Of a DNA stretch of 64,000 bases, positions 23,330 to 31,680 are shown piece after piece. Position numbers and translations under genes: made by a program. The stretch is from assembly GCF_019711655.1 (NCBI RefSeq), contig NZ_JAIGNU010000001.1, positions 1,645,501-1,709,500 of the forward strand. Reading direction: 5' to 3'. The stretch is from Qipengyuania mesophila. GTDB lineage: Bacteria > Pseudomonadota > Alphaproteobacteria > Sphingomonadales > Sphingomonadaceae. The first letter of the stretch is position 1. Every line of letters starts with the position of its first letter. A model generated the notes under the pieces. The model worked only from the letters and a program-made list of their open reading frames with translations. It did not search any database and had not been told where the DNA came from.

Positions 23330-25083
23330 GCGGCGGCTGACTGGCCTTCGGCCGCTTCGGGCACGAACCAGTCGAGCGTGTCGCTGCGGGTCCGGTTCCG
23401 GCCGGCGCATTTGGCATCGTACAGAAGCTGGTCCGCACGGGTGTAGAGCGTCCAGAAGTCGAGCCCTGGTTCGCCGGCCACGGCCGAGAAATCCAGAACG
23501 CCCATGCTCGCCGTGACCGGCCGGTCCAGCCCTTCCATGGCCGACATTGTGCGCGCGGTGATGGCGCGGCGGCGCGCTTCGGCGCGGGCGACCGCATCCT
23601 GACCGCGCAACATCAGCAGGAATTCCTCGCCGCCGATGCGGAAGGCGACGATATCGTCGTCGTCCCGGGCTCGCAGCGCGGCCGCCGCGCACACCAGCAC
23701 GTCATCGCCGAAAGGGTGGCCGTAGAGGTCGTTGATCGGCTTGAAGTGATCGATGTCGAGCACCGCGATGGTGTGGAAGCCGTCGGCAACGAGCTCTTCG
23801 AACCGCGCATCCAGCGACCGCCGGTTGCGCAGGCCGGTCAACTCGTCGCGCTCGCTCAGCTTTTCCAGGATGCGCGCATCGTCGATCGCCTGGTCGCGTT
23901 CGCGCTTGATCGCAATGAAGCGGTCCGCAACCGCGAGCGCCGTCGCTACGACCTCGAACAGCAGGGCGAAGTTCTGCGGCCAGGTTTCGTCGAAGGCATA
24001 GAGGGCATCGGTGATGAAGACGCCGACGAACTGCAGGACAATGATCGAAGAGAAGGGTGCAAAGCCGAAGATGAGGTAGGACGCCATCCGGCTACCCGCG
24101 CGGCGCGCGTGCGACAGGATGGCGAAGTAGGTTCCCAGCATCAGCATGTAGGCGCCGAAATAGAAGTGATCGATCCACTCCCCGAACAGTTCGGGCAGGA
24201 AGGTCGTCAGCGCCCCGTTCAGGATCGCAAGGAGAGCGATGGCGACGAGCATCCTGCGTTGCCTGCGGGTGATGAATTCGGGTTCGATGAAATTGCTGGC
24301 GAACAGCATGGTCGCCGCCACCATCACGTCGAGGCTCATGTAGGTGATGAAGAGTTCTGCCTCGAAACCGATCGGCGTCAGCAGCGGGATCAGGCCCGAC
24401 ACGGCCGCGGTCTGCACGAAGGCCATGCTGCAGAAGAGCGCATGCCATAGCGGGAAAGGCTCGCGCAGGGCACGGAAGTAGCCGAGATCGAACAGGATCG
24501 GTGCGAGCAGCAGGCCGCAGATCAGCGCTGCGACAAGATGGACGAAGCCGGAGGTGGGCGGCACCGAAGGCCTGGCGACGAGTTTTGCGGCGGCGAGGGA
24601 TTCGGGCCAATCCCCGCCGTCGAGTGTGAACAGGACGGCCTCGACCTTACCCGGGAACTCCGGAAGTTCGACCATCGAGCGCAGGCTCGATCGACCGAGC
24701 CAAGCCTCGTCGAAATCGTAGCGTCTGCTTGCCGTATGCCCGTCGGCGCCGATCAGCGTGACGGTCAGCCGCTTGAATTCATGACGATCGAATTCGGCAT
24801 ACCGCACGGCATTGGCATCGATGCCCTTTTCGCGCAGGTCGAGCCGGACGAAATGGCGCGGCTGCTTCCAGTCGTAGGTGTCGCCTGCGCAGGTCCATTT
24901 GGCGGGATGCGCGGCAAGCTCGGCATAGCGCAGTGCTTGCGCGCCCGATGTCCAGCATGTCGAGCCCTTGGCAAATCCCGGGCCCTGCTGGGCTGTTGCA
25001 GGCACGGCGAAAAGGGTCGCGCACAGCACGAGCAGCAGCGCCCGCAGGGCCTGCGCAAGAATGGCTGGTTCTACCCGTCCCAC
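23326..25083 (-). CDS. Membrane diguanylate cyclase (7TM sensor with GGDEF domain)
   Basis: A 585-residue protein expected to make cyclic di-GMP. A signal peptide (to about residue 31) is followed by a ~140-residue periplasmic sensor domain, seven hydrophobic segments (about 178-375), a short coiled coil (AIKRERDQAIDDARILEKLS) and the GGDEF domain (about 410-570). The active-site loop is RIGGEEFLLML, and LDIDHFKPINDLYGHPFGDD holds the metal and guanine contacts. No RxxD inhibitory site stands at the canonical spacing before GGEEF. The architecture resembles 7TMR-DISM cyclases, although the periplasmic domain is not assignable with certainty. Confidence 0.93.
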   Translation of the reverse strand: MGRVEPAILAQALRALLLVLCATLFAVPATAQQGPGFAKGSTCWTSGAQALRYAELAAHPAKWTCAGDTYDWKQPRHFVRLDLREKGIDANAVRYAEFDRHEFKRLTVTLIGADGHTASRRYDFDEAWLGRSSLRSMVELPEFPGKVEAVLFTLDGGDWPESLAAAKLVARPSVPPTSGFVHLVAALICGLLLAPILFDLGYFRALREPFPLWHALFCSMAFVQTAAVSGLIPLLTPIGFEAELFITYMSLDVMVAATMLFASNFIEPEFITRRQRRMLVAIALLAILNGALTTFLPELFGEWIDHFYFGAYMLMLGTYFAILSHARRAGSRMASYLIFGFAPFSSIIVLQFVGVFITDALYAFDETWPQNFALLFEVVATALAVADRFIAIKRERDQAIDDARILEKLSERDELTGLRNRRSLDARFEELVADGFHTIAVLDIDHFKPINDLYGHPFGDDVLVCAAAALRARDDDDIVAFRIGGEEFLLMLRGQDAVARAEARRRAITARTMSAMEGLDRPVTASMGVLDFSAVAGEPGLDFWTLYTRADQLLYDAKCAGRNRTRSDTLDWFVPEAAEGQSAAA

Positions 25084-25146
25084 GCGCTCGCGATAGCGCG
25101 ACGGACTTAAAAGCCGATTAAGGATCGGTGCGGGAAGGCAGCTCGG

Positions 25147-26262
25147 TCAGACGAGCAGCTCGCTGACCGGGCGATAGTCGTAGCCCAGTTCGCTGGCGAC
25201 GGCTTCGTAGGTTACCTGGCCCTTGTGCACGTTGAGCCCCTCGGCGAGGTGCGGGTCGGTGGCGAGCGCCGCCTTCCAGCCGAGCCGCGCGATGCGCAGC
25301 GCATGCGGCAGGGTGACGTTGTTGAGCGCATAGGTGCTGGTGCGCGCCACCGCGCCGGGCATGTTCGCCACGCAGTAATGCACCACGTCGTCGACCACAT
25401 AGGTCGGATCGGCATGGGTGGTCGGCTTCGAGGTTTCGAAGCAGCCGCCCTGGTCGATCGCGACGTCGACGAGCACGGCGCCCTTCTGCATGTCCTTGAG
25501 CATCTCGCGGCTGACCAGCTTGGGTGCGGCCGCGCCGGGGATGAGGACTGCGCCGATCACGAGGTCGGCGGTGGTCACGGCGTCGTAGAGATTCGCTGCA
25601 TTCGAGAAGCGCGTCGCCGCGCGGGCCTCGAAATGGGTGCCGACCTTTTCGAGCACTTCGGGATCGCGGTCGAGGATGGTGACATCGGCGCCGAGGCCGA
25701 CCGCCATCTGCGCGGCGTTGAAGCCGACCACGCCGCCGCCGATCACCACGACCTTGCCCGGCATCACGCCTGGTACGCCACCGAGCAGCACGCCGCGTCC
25801 GCCATGCGCCTTCTCGAGCGCGGTGGCGCCTGCCTGCACGCTCATGCGGCCGGCGACCTGGCTCATCGGCTTCAGCAGCGGCAGCTGGCCGCGCGGACCG
25901 GTGACGGTCTCGTAGGCGATCGCGGTCACGCCGCTGTCGACCAGGTCCCTGGTCTGCTCGGGATCGGGTGCGAGGTGGAGGTAGGTATAAAGGATCTGCC
26001 CCTCGCGCAGCTTCTTGCGCTCGACCGCCTGCGGTTCCTTGACCTTCACCACCATTTCGCATTCGGCGAAGATCGGGTCGGGACCATCGACGATCCTGGC
26101 ACCGGCGGCGATATACTGCTCGTCGGTGGCGTCGATGCCGCAGCCCGCCTGCGTCTCGATCCACACCTCGTTGCCCTGCATGACGAGCTCTTTCGCGCTC
26201 TCGGGCGTCAGGCCGACGCGGTATTCGTGGTTCTTGATTTCCTTGGGGCTGCCGATGAGCAT
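25147..26262 (-). CDS. ald: Alanine dehydrogenase
   Basis: A 371-residue NAD-dependent enzyme that interconverts L-alanine and pyruvate plus ammonia. Conserved features are [20 protein letters not shown] at the start, [10 protein letters not shown] with the substrate-binding His, the Rossmann motif [20 protein letters not shown] (about 168-187), [18 protein letters not shown] and the C-terminal [15 protein letters not shown] lies 8 bases before the ATG at 26262. Length is standard. It stands alone on the minus strand, downstream of the DUF389 gene. Confidence 0.96.
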   Translation of the reverse strand: MLIGSPKEIKNHEYRVGLTPESAKELVMQGNEVWIETQAGCGIDATDEQYIAAGARIVDGPDPIFAECEMVVKVKEPQAVERKKLREGQILYTYLHLAPDPEQTRDLVDSGVTAIAYETVTGPRGQLPLLKPMSQVAGRMSVQAGATALEKAHGGRGVLLGGVPGVMPGKVVVIGGGVVGFNAAQMAVGLGADVTILDRDPEVLEKVGTHFEARAATRFSNAANLYDAVTTADLVIGAVLIPGAAAPKLVSREMLKDMQKGAVLVDVAIDQGGCFETSKPTTHADPTYVVDDVVHYCVANMPGAVARTSTYALNNVTLPHALRIARLGWKAALATDPHLAEGLNVHKGQVTYEAVASELGYDYRPVSELLV

Positions 26263-26393
26263 GGGGAGGACTCCTTGATCTGCGGCGCCCGTTACAACTG
26301 CAACCAATCCGGGGCAAGCCCACGGTCGCCGCGCCGAGCGGCCCTGTCGGGGAAGCGACGCCGGGACCCTGTGAGCAGGCCGCCCCGCGAAGG

Positions 26394-27983
26394 CTAATTT
26401 TGCCCGGTCGCGGTGGTCGACCAGGCGGCGGTAACGGTGTCCCCGCTTTCCGAAGCACGCATATCGACTCGTCGCCGCTCTTCGCCGAGCGCCCCGGTGA
26501 CGGTCTCGAGCGCCTTCTCGCTGCCGCTGAGCGTGATACGCAGCCCGGTTCGCCGTGCCGCCCAGAGGATCAGGGCGAGCTTCCGGCTGTTCTTCGTATC
26601 GAGCCCCTCTTCGCCCACGCCTAGTTCGGGCAGGCTCACGAGTGGTGGTCGCAATTCCACCGTCCATCCCGGCGCGGTCCGTTCGAGCCTGCGTTCGAGC
26701 TCTCGATAGCCCGCCAGCGCCATGCCCTCCAGCGGCGCTGCGGTGGCCTGCGCGCGGCGATTGTCGCGGTCGAGCAGCACGTCCTGGCGATCGACGCCGG
26801 CGATCAGCGCCAGACTGCGGCCGAGGCTGGCGATCTGCCGTTCGCTCGCCTCGGCCGCCTCGCGGGCCCGCGCCTGCGCCAGCGCGGCCTGCTCGGCGGC
26901 GCCGGGATCGGTACCCACCTGGAACTGGTCGATCGTGACGACCACCGGGCGGCCCAGACGTCGCTCGAGACGCTTGGCCACTTCGCTGTCTGCATCGGCG
27001 CTGAATTCGGGCGTGAAGACGCTCGCCGAAACCGCGATCGGTTCGGAATCCCAATTGACGATCGGCTGGTCGACCCGTGCGCGCTCGGAGAAGGCGTCGG
27101 CGACCTCCTGGTTGACGATGCGCTGGCCATTGGCCTCCCAGGCGATCGTCCTCAGCGAAAATCCCAGCGGCACGGCCATGACGATGAACACCGTCAGGAT
27201 CACCAGCGATTGCAGCTTGCCCTTGCGCTTCGTCGCATCGGACTCGAAACCATAGAGCTTGGCCATGACGGCGGCGGTCAGGCCGATGGTGACGAGGTTG
27301 GTCACGAACAGGCCCAGCGCCCCGGCGAATACGGTCCAGTTGAAGGTCGCGAGGCCGAAGCCGACCACCGCCAATGGCGGCATCAATGCGGTGGCGATGG
27401 CGACGCCGACGATGGTGCCCTCGCGTCCGCGGATCACGGCATAGGAGCCCGCCAGAGCCGAAAACAGCGCCACCAGCAGGTCGAAGAGGTTGGGCCGCGT
27501 GCGCGCGGCGATTTCCTCGGTCACCGTCTGCAGCGGCGAAAGGAAGACGATCAGCGCGCAGAACAGGATTGCGAAGATCGAGCCGGCGGCGAGTGCCTTG
27601 CCGCAGCGCCGCAGCCAGTCGGCATCGCCGGTAGCGAGCGAGAATCCGGTGCCGATGATCGGGTTCATCAGCGGCGAGAGCAGCATCGCGCCGATGACCA
27701 CCGCAGGTGACGACAGCAGCAGGCCGAGGATGGCGATCCCGGCACTCATCGCGGTCATGAAGACATAGCGACTGGTAAGCAGCGATTCGCCGCGCACACG
27801 CTCGATCGTCGCGACATGGTCGAGATCGGCGATGACGCCGTCGCGCCACCACATGCGGACTTCGGCGATCGCGCGCAGGACCGTCAGCCGACTGATCGGG
27901 CGCCGCTTGGCGTAGTCGGTGCCAGGCTTGTCGTCGAGTTCTTCGGACCAGTCGTCGGCGGGAATGTCTGAGGTATGAGCCAT
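26394..27983 (-). CDS. DUF389 (TIGR00341-type) membrane protein
   Basis: A 529-residue protein with a short polar N-terminus, then a membrane domain of about six spans (residues 75-280). It contains the DUF389 hallmarks SSPAVVIGAMLLSPLMNPI and GREGTIVGVAIATALMPPLA. The soluble C-terminal half (about 290-529) is rich in charged helices (AEQAALAQARAREAAEASER) and is probably periplasmic. The function of DUF389 proteins is not established. The ATG at 27983 lies 56 bases downstream of the ftsK stop, on the same strand. Confidence 0.88.
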   Translation of the reverse strand: MAHTSDIPADDWSEELDDKPGTDYAKRRPISRLTVLRAIAEVRMWWRDGVIADLDHVATIERVRGESLLTSRYVFMTAMSAGIAILGLLLSSPAVVIGAMLLSPLMNPIIGTGFSLATGDADWLRRCGKALAAGSIFAILFCALIVFLSPLQTVTEEIAARTRPNLFDLLVALFSALAGSYAVIRGREGTIVGVAIATALMPPLAVVGFGLATFNWTVFAGALGLFVTNLVTIGLTAAVMAKLYGFESDATKRKGKLQSLVILTVFIVMAVPLGFSLRTIAWEANGQRIVNQEVADAFSERARVDQPIVNWDSEPIAVSASVFTPEFSADADSEVAKRLERRLGRPVVVTIDQFQVGTDPGAAEQAALAQARAREAAEASERQIASLGRSLALIAGVDRQDVLLDRDNRRAQATAAPLEGMALAGYRELERRLERTAPGWTVELRPPLVSLPELGVGEEGLDTKNSRKLALILWAARRTGLRITLSGSEKALETVTGALGEERRRVDMRASESGDTVTAAWSTTATGQN

Positions 27984-28038
27984 CGCCGGGCGATCTAGCG
28001 GGCTGCCCCGCGAAAGTCCCGCCTCTTCCGCAGCATCG

Positions 28039-30378
28039 TCAGATCGGGTTGCCGTCCTGGTCACGGAAGATCTCGCGCCGACCGACATGGTTCGCCGGGC
28101 CGACCAGCCCTTCGCTTTCCATGCGCTCGATCCATTTTGCGGCGGTGTTGTAGCCGACCCCCATCTGGCGCTGCAGCCACGACCCGCTCGCCTTCTGGTT
28201 CTCGACCACGATCTGGCACGCCTGGCGGTATTTGCGCTCTTCGGGATTGTCGCTCGCGGTGAACTCGTCCTCGAAATTGAACCCGCCGTCCTCGGGTTCT
28301 TCGGTGACCGCATCGACGTAGTCGGGCTTGCCCTGCGCACGCCAGTGATCGGCCACGCGCTCGACCTCCTCGTCGCTGACGAAGGGGCCGTGGACGCGGA
28401 TCATCGCGCCGGTATTGGGCTTGTAGAGCATGTCGCCCTTGCCCAGCAGCTGCTCGGCGCCCTGCTCGCCGAGGATGGTGCGGCTGTCGATCCGGCTGGT
28501 GACCTTGAAGCTGATCCGCGTCGGCAGGTTCGCCTTGATGACGCCGGTGATGACGTCGACGCTGGGGCGCTGCGTCGCCATGATCAAATGGATGCCCGCG
28601 GCGCGGCTCTTCTGGCTGAGGCGCTGGATCAGCACCTCGATTTCCTTGCCCACGGTGACCATCAGGTCGGCGAGTTCGTCGACGATGAGGACGATGAGCG
28701 GCAGCGGTTCGTAATCGAGCTGCTCTTCCTCGTAGAGCTCCTCGCCGGTCTCGGGGTCGAAGCCGGTCTGCACCCGGCGGCCGAGCGGCTTGCCCTTGGC
28801 GATGGCGGAGCGGATCTTCTCGTTGAAGCCGGCGATGTTGCGCGAATTGACGCTCGACATCATGCGATAGCGCTTCTCCATCTCCTCGACCGCCCATTTG
28901 AGCGCGCGGACCGACTTGTGCGGCTCGGTCACCACCGGGCTGAGGAGATGCGGAATGTCGTCGTAGGTCTTGAGTTCGAGCACCTTGGGATCGATCAGGA
29001 TCAATCGGCACTCGTCGGGCGTGAAGCGGTAGAGCAGCGACAGCAGGATCGCGTTGAGGCCGACCGACTTGCCCGAGCCGGTGGTGCCCGCGACGAGCAG
29101 ATGCGGCATGACGGCGAGGTCGGCGACGATCGGCTCGCCCGCGATGTCCTTGCCGAGGATCATCGGCAGGCTGCCCTTGTGGTCGACGAAGGCCGCCGAC
29201 TGCGCGAGTTGCTTGTAGCTGACCATCTGGCGGTCGGCATTGGGCAGCTCGATGCCGATCACGGTCCTGCCCGGGATCGGCGAAACGCGCGCGCTGATCG
29301 CACTCATGTTGCGCGCGATGTCCTCGGCCAGGCCGACCACGCGGCTGGCCTTGATGCCGGGCGCGGGTTCGAGCTCGTACATCGTCACCACCGGCCCGGC
29401 GCGGACGGCGGTGATCTCGCCCTTGACGTTGAAATCGTCGAGCACGTTCTCGAGCAGGCGCGCGTTGCGCTCGAGCGCCATCTTGTCGAGCTTGGGCGCC
29501 GCATTCTCGGGCGCGTCGTCGAGCAGATCGTGGCTCGGCAGCTGGAAGCTCGCGAACATGTCGCGCTGCTTGGGCTTGGACGGCTTCGACTGCGCGGGCA
29601 GCGGCGCGGGATCGGCGATCTCGGGCGCGCGGCGCGATTCGCGTGGCGGTGCAGCCTCGGTGTCGCCATCGTCCTCCTGGTCGAGGAGCATGGCGCGCTT
29701 CTGCTTCTTGGGCACCAGCGGGAGATCGAGTTCGGGGAGCTGCGCCTTGCGTGCGATGAAATCGGGCAGGGTGAGGAACTGGGCCCAGTCGATCGCGAAG
29801 ACGCGAGTGACCAGCGCGACGCCGCCGCCCAGCGCGACCAGCGCCAGCGCGAGCACGATCCAGCCGGCGAAATCGCCGCCGAAGCGGTCGGCCACCGCCT
29901 CGATCCCGAGCCCGCCAAGCTGGCCGAAAAGCCCGCCATAGCCAGCCGGAAGGCTACTGTTCGTGGCCTCGAACACCAGCGCCAGCACGGTGCCGAGCAG
30001 GACCATCGCCGCGAGCAACAGCGCGAACGGCCCCCACCAGCGCCCAGGGGTCTCTTCCTCGTCCTCGTGCTCGACCCCGCTCCACAGCCGCCGCGCGGAA
30101 ATATACAGCAGCGGCAGCAGCAAGACCGCGGGGATGCCGAAATAGTTGAGCGCGCGTTCGCCGATCCAGGCGCCGCTCGCCCCCATCCAGTTGCGGATGT
30201 CCTCCCCGCTCGCCGCAGTCGAGGAACTTGGATCCGTCTGGGTGTAGCTCGCCAGTGCCAGCGCGAGGAAGACGAGCAGCGCGAACAGCAGCCCCGCCCC
30301 CGCCATATGCGTGGCGCGGCGGAAGCTGCGGCGGAAGGCCGCGCGCCAATCGGGTGCTGCGCCTGCGCGCGTAGCCAT
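28039..30378 (-). CDS. ftsK: DNA translocase FtsK
   Basis: A 779-residue septal DNA pump that clears chromosome ends during division and aids dimer resolution. Four N-terminal spans (about residues 25-190) anchor it. A linker of ~110 residues follows, then the alpha/beta motor. The motor shows Walker A GTTGSGKSVG (near 433), Walker B IVLIVDELADLM and ATQRPSVDVITGVIK. The C-terminal gamma winged helix (about 715-779, with SWLQRQMGVGYNTAAKWIER) recognises KOPS. AGGGGA precedes the ATG by 7 bases. Confidence 0.97.
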   Translation of the reverse strand: MATRAGAAPDWRAAFRRSFRRATHMAGAGLLFALLVFLALALASYTQTDPSSSTAASGEDIRNWMGASGAWIGERALNYFGIPAVLLLPLLYISARRLWSGVEHEDEEETPGRWWGPFALLLAAMVLLGTVLALVFEATNSSLPAGYGGLFGQLGGLGIEAVADRFGGDFAGWIVLALALVALGGGVALVTRVFAIDWAQFLTLPDFIARKAQLPELDLPLVPKKQKRAMLLDQEDDGDTEAAPPRESRRAPEIADPAPLPAQSKPSKPKQRDMFASFQLPSHDLLDDAPENAAPKLDKMALERNARLLENVLDDFNVKGEITAVRAGPVVTMYELEPAPGIKASRVVGLAEDIARNMSAISARVSPIPGRTVIGIELPNADRQMVSYKQLAQSAAFVDHKGSLPMILGKDIAGEPIVADLAVMPHLLVAGTTGSGKSVGLNAILLSLLYRFTPDECRLILIDPKVLELKTYDDIPHLLSPVVTEPHKSVRALKWAVEEMEKRYRMMSSVNSRNIAGFNEKIRSAIAKGKPLGRRVQTGFDPETGEELYEEEQLDYEPLPLIVLIVDELADLMVTVGKEIEVLIQRLSQKSRAAGIHLIMATQRPSVDVITGVIKANLPTRISFKVTSRIDSRTILGEQGAEQLLGKGDMLYKPNTGAMIRVHGPFVSDEEVERVADHWRAQGKPDYVDAVTEEPEDGGFNFEDEFTASDNPEERKYRQACQIVVENQKASGSWLQRQMGVGYNTAAKWIERMESEGLVGPANHVGRREIFRDQDGNPI

Positions 30379-30434
30379 GAAAATTCCCCTGATCCGTCGA
30401 GAGCGCGCAGTATGAGTCCTCGGGGAGTCGCGCG

Positions 30435-30971
30435 TCAAGCGACCTTCGTCGAAGCGAGTCCGTCGATCGCCCCCCAGCGCGGCCAGTCGAGCTCGCGCGC
30501 TCGCTCGTGGGTCATCCCGCCGAGCGCGATCACCGGTACGGGCGATTGCTGGGCGAGGACATGGAAGCCGTGCACGCCGAGCGTTGCGGCGCCGGGGTGT
30601 GAGGCGGTGGGAAAGACGGGCGAAAGGAATATACCGTCGACTCCCGCCGCGATTGCAGCCTGCAGTTCCTCCCCATCATGCGCGGTGGCGAGGCGCAGTC
30701 CCGCGCCGAGGCTGTCGGAAGGGCCGTAGTGCCCGTCCGCCCCCCACTCCTGCGGGCCGGAAAGGATCACGACATGGCGGTATTGGCGGGCCACGTCGGC
30801 CAACACGTCGAAGCGTGCGTGCCGCGTCTCGGGATCGAGATGGTAGTGGCGGAACACGAAGCCCGAGCCCGGCGGCAAGGTGCGCAAGGCATCTTCGATC
30901 GTCGCATCGTTGCGCGCATCGCTGAGCAGCCAGAGCAGGGGAAGGGAGGGCTGTTCTCGTGTCACGCACAC
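30435..30971 (-). CDS. Short thiamine-phosphate-synthase-like (ThiE/TenI) protein
   Basis: A 178-residue TIM-barrel protein of the ThiE/TenI group. Recognisable are VDGIFLSPVFPTASHPGAATLG (the FxSPVFPTxS phosphate loop; first 20 VDGIFLSPVFPTASHPGAAT) and VPVIALGGMTHERARELDWP near the end. The usual D-x-HLGQ-D-P motif of true ThiE is replaced (GPSDSLGAGLRLATAHD), and it is shorter than the usual ~210 residues. It could be a TenI-like or unrelated barrel function rather than thiamine-phosphate synthase. The start is GTG (30971 or 30965). Divergent from yggS. Confidence 0.8.
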   Translation of the reverse strand: MCVTREQPSLPLLWLLSDARNDATIEDALRTLPPGSGFVFRHYHLDPETRHARFDVLADVARQYRHVVILSGPQEWGADGHYGPSDSLGAGLRLATAHDGEELQAAIAAGVDGIFLSPVFPTASHPGAATLGVHGFHVLAQQSPVPVIALGGMTHERARELDWPRWGAIDGLASTKVA

Positions 30972-30987
30972 GCTATAGCGCGGCGCG

Positions 30988-31671
30988 ATGGAAAAGGCAG
31001 AGACTCCGCTTCAGCAGGTGCAGGCGAATATCGCCAAGGCCTGCACGATCGCCCGGCGTGAGGTCGAGGAGGTGACGCTGGTTGCGGTCAGCAAGATGCA
31101 TCACGCCGAGGCGATCGAACCGCTGCTGCGCCAAGGCCAGCGCCATTTCGGTGAGAACCGCGTGCAGGAAGCGCAGGGCAAATGGCCTGCGCTGCGCGAG
31201 GCGCATCCGGCGGTGCAGCTCCACCTCATCGGCCAGTTGCAGTCGAACAAGGCGGAGGACGCGGTGGCGCTTTTCGACGCGATCCATTCGCTCGACCGGC
31301 CGAGCCTGGTGAAGGCGCTCGCCAAGGCGATGGACAAGCTCGGCCGGCGCATCCCCTGCTTCGTCCAGGTCGATGTCGGCGAGGAACCGCAGAAGGGCGG
31401 TTGCCCGGTGGCAGAGCTGCCCGCGCTGCTGGAACAGGCGCGTGCCGCCGACATCCCGCTTGCCGGACTGATGTGCATCCCGCCCTTCGAGATCGAACCC
31501 GCGCCCTTCTTCGCCTTCCTCGACAAACTCGCCCGCGACCACGGGCTGGCAGACGAGTCCTGGGGCCGCAGCATGGGCATGAGCGGCGACTACCAGACCG
31601 CGATCAAGCTCGGCGCAACGCATGTCCGCGTCGGCACCGCGCTGTTCGGCGAGCGCCCCGCCAAGCCTTAG
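30988..31671 (+). CDS. yggS: YggS-family pyridoxal-phosphate homeostasis protein
   Basis: A 227-residue single-domain PLP-binding protein of the alanine-racemase-like TIM barrel. The PLP lysine lies in LVAVSKMHHAEAIEPL, with GENRVQEAQGKW and LHLIGQLQSNKAEDAV as the next conserved blocks. Then come HSLDR, FVQVDVGEEPQKGG, LMCIPP and SMGMSGDYQTAIKLGATHVR near the end (phosphate site). It helps control free PLP and amino-acid balance. Full length and canonical. Confidence 0.96.
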   Translation: MEKAETPLQQVQANIAKACTIARREVEEVTLVAVSKMHHAEAIEPLLRQGQRHFGENRVQEAQGKWPALREAHPAVQLHLIGQLQSNKAEDAVALFDAIHSLDRPSLVKALAKAMDKLGRRIPCFVQVDVGEEPQKGGCPVAELPALLEQARAADIPLAGLMCIPPFEIEPAPFFAFLDKLARDHGLADESWGRSMGMSGDYQTAIKLGATHVRVGTALFGERPAKP

Positions 31672-31680
31672 GGCACGCTC

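Noticed and set aside
28087-30729. An 880-codon open frame on the plus strand opposite ftsK
   Set aside because: It lies fully over ftsK and the ThiE-like gene and has low-complexity Arg/Asp/Gly content; a shadow of sense coding.
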